Part shown: positions 5,835 through 6,032 of the stretch, one piece after another
How the letters are laid out: the number at the start of each line of letters is the position of its first letter
Numbering within the stretch: the first letter of the stretch is position 1
Program-made: the position numbers and the translations under genes
Notes under the pieces: model-generated
Told to the model about the DNA's origin: nothing
What the model saw: only the letters and a program-made list of their open reading frames with translations
The model's database searches: none
DNA from: Rhodospirillaceae bacterium
Lineage (GTDB): Bacteria; Pseudomonadota; Alphaproteobacteria; UBA828
Assembly (NCBI GenBank): GCA_028819955.1
Contig: JAPPKP010000013.1
Coordinates: 1-6,032, forward strand
Direction: 5' to 3'
DNA length: 6,032 bases

Positions 5835-5863
5835 ATTACAGCGCGTGCGCCCCCGACTGGCAA
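5835..5863 (-). promoter_or_regulatory. sigma-70-type promoter of the ppx-rlmE operon
   Basis: On the minus strand TTGCCA (5863-5858) is a -35 hexamer with 5 of 6 consensus matches. It is separated by exactly 17 bases from TGTAAT (5840-5835), a -10 hexamer also with 5 of 6 matches. Transcription would start near 5828, leaving a leader of about 47 bases before the GTG at 5781. It is the best promoter in the window, and its location immediately upstream of a start codon supports it. Confidence 0.65.
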
Positions 5864-5880
5864 CGCACTGCGGCGCCACC

Positions 5881-5931
5881 TGTCGGTAACACGGGATATG
5901 TCCGGTCCATGTACCAGATGATCTGTCCGGT
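5881..5931 (+). repeat. short direct repeats TGTCCGGT upstream of the right-edge ORF
   Basis: TGTCCGGT occurs at 5899-5906 and again at 5924-5931, 25 bases apart, with a related TGTCGGTAAC at 5881-5890. Spaced repeats of this kind could be transposase-binding sites at an insertion-sequence end or operator half-sites for the gene starting at 5964. The sequence is less GC-rich than the neighbouring genes. The right end of any such element lies outside the window. Confidence 0.4.
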
Positions 5932-5963
5932 TTTAGAACGCCTCTGTTTTGTGGAGGGAGGCG

Positions 5964-6032
5964 ATGCGTCGGACGGAGCAGGTGAGCGTGCTTGCGCTCC
6001 CTGATGGCGCGACGCTCCGGTTATTCGATGGT
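5964..6032 (+). CDS. 5' end of an unidentified gene, cut by the right edge (possible transposase)
   Basis: An ATG at 5964 opens a frame of 23 codons (beginning MRRTEQVSVLALPDG) to the window end without a stop. GGAGGGAGG (5953-5961) sits just upstream and is a strong ribosome binding site, although its 3' end is close to the ATG. Third codon positions include more A and T (about a third) than in the other genes here. The opening MRRTEQV and the repeated TGTCCGGT upstream remind me of transposases of unclassified (ISNCY-type) insertion sequences. That is a weak recollection and the residues after MRRTEQV do not clearly fit. It could equally be an ordinary gene divergent from the ppx-like gene. 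Confidence 0.45.
   Translation, partial: MRRTEQVSVLALPDGATLRLFDG

Overview
The window reads as ordinary chromosome from a high-GC proteobacterium, most likely an alphaproteobacterium. Three things point that way: a short (331-residue) Ppx/GppA phosphatase coupled to RlmE, two 'cgtcatg(g/c)ccgg...' palindromes of a type common between alphaproteobacterial genes, and GC-rich third codon positions throughout. This assignment is an inference; no rRNA or other phylogenetic marker gene is present.

Layout, left to right. Bases 1-21 hold the first seven codons of a minus-strand gene that runs off the left edge, preceded by a textbook ribosome binding site. Bases 22-298 are non-coding and carry two inverted REP-like hairpins. 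A 2-hydroxychromene-2-carboxylate isomerase-like (DsbA/kappa-GST fold) gene (299-931, minus) is divergent from a class II aldolase/adducin-family gene (1042-1776, plus). The aldolase gene converges on an amidase-signature hydrolase (1838-3274, minus), with a GC-rich hairpin between them. The amidase is divergent from a pyroglutamyl-peptidase I gene (3435-4097, plus). That gene meets the end of rlmE (4094-4789, minus) tail to tail with a 4-base overlap. rlmE is overlapped at its start by the end of a ppx/gppA-like gene (4786-5781, minus), giving a coupled ppx-rlmE operon. This operon has a good sigma-70-type promoter at 5835-5863 and a probable intrinsic terminator that lies inside the last codons of the pyroglutamyl-peptidase gene. 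At the right edge a plus-strand ORF with a strong ribosome binding site starts at 5964 and is cut by the window; short repeats upstream raise the possibility of an insertion-sequence end.

How the genes relate. Ppx/GppA (polyphosphate or pppGpp hydrolysis) and RlmE (2'-O-methylation of 23S rRNA U2552) form the one clear operon, linking stress nucleotide/polyphosphate metabolism with large-subunit maturation. The other four genes are single transcription units encoding small-molecule or peptide catabolism enzymes: GSH-dependent isomerase-like, class II aldolase-like, amidase and pyroglutamyl peptidase. Amidase and pyroglutamyl peptidase both cleave amide bonds, but nothing in the sequence shows a shared pathway. 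All catalytic residues that could be checked are intact. I did not find a convincing new biological system; the most unusual points are the terminator embedded in a coding sequence, the REP doublet and the possible mobile-element edge.
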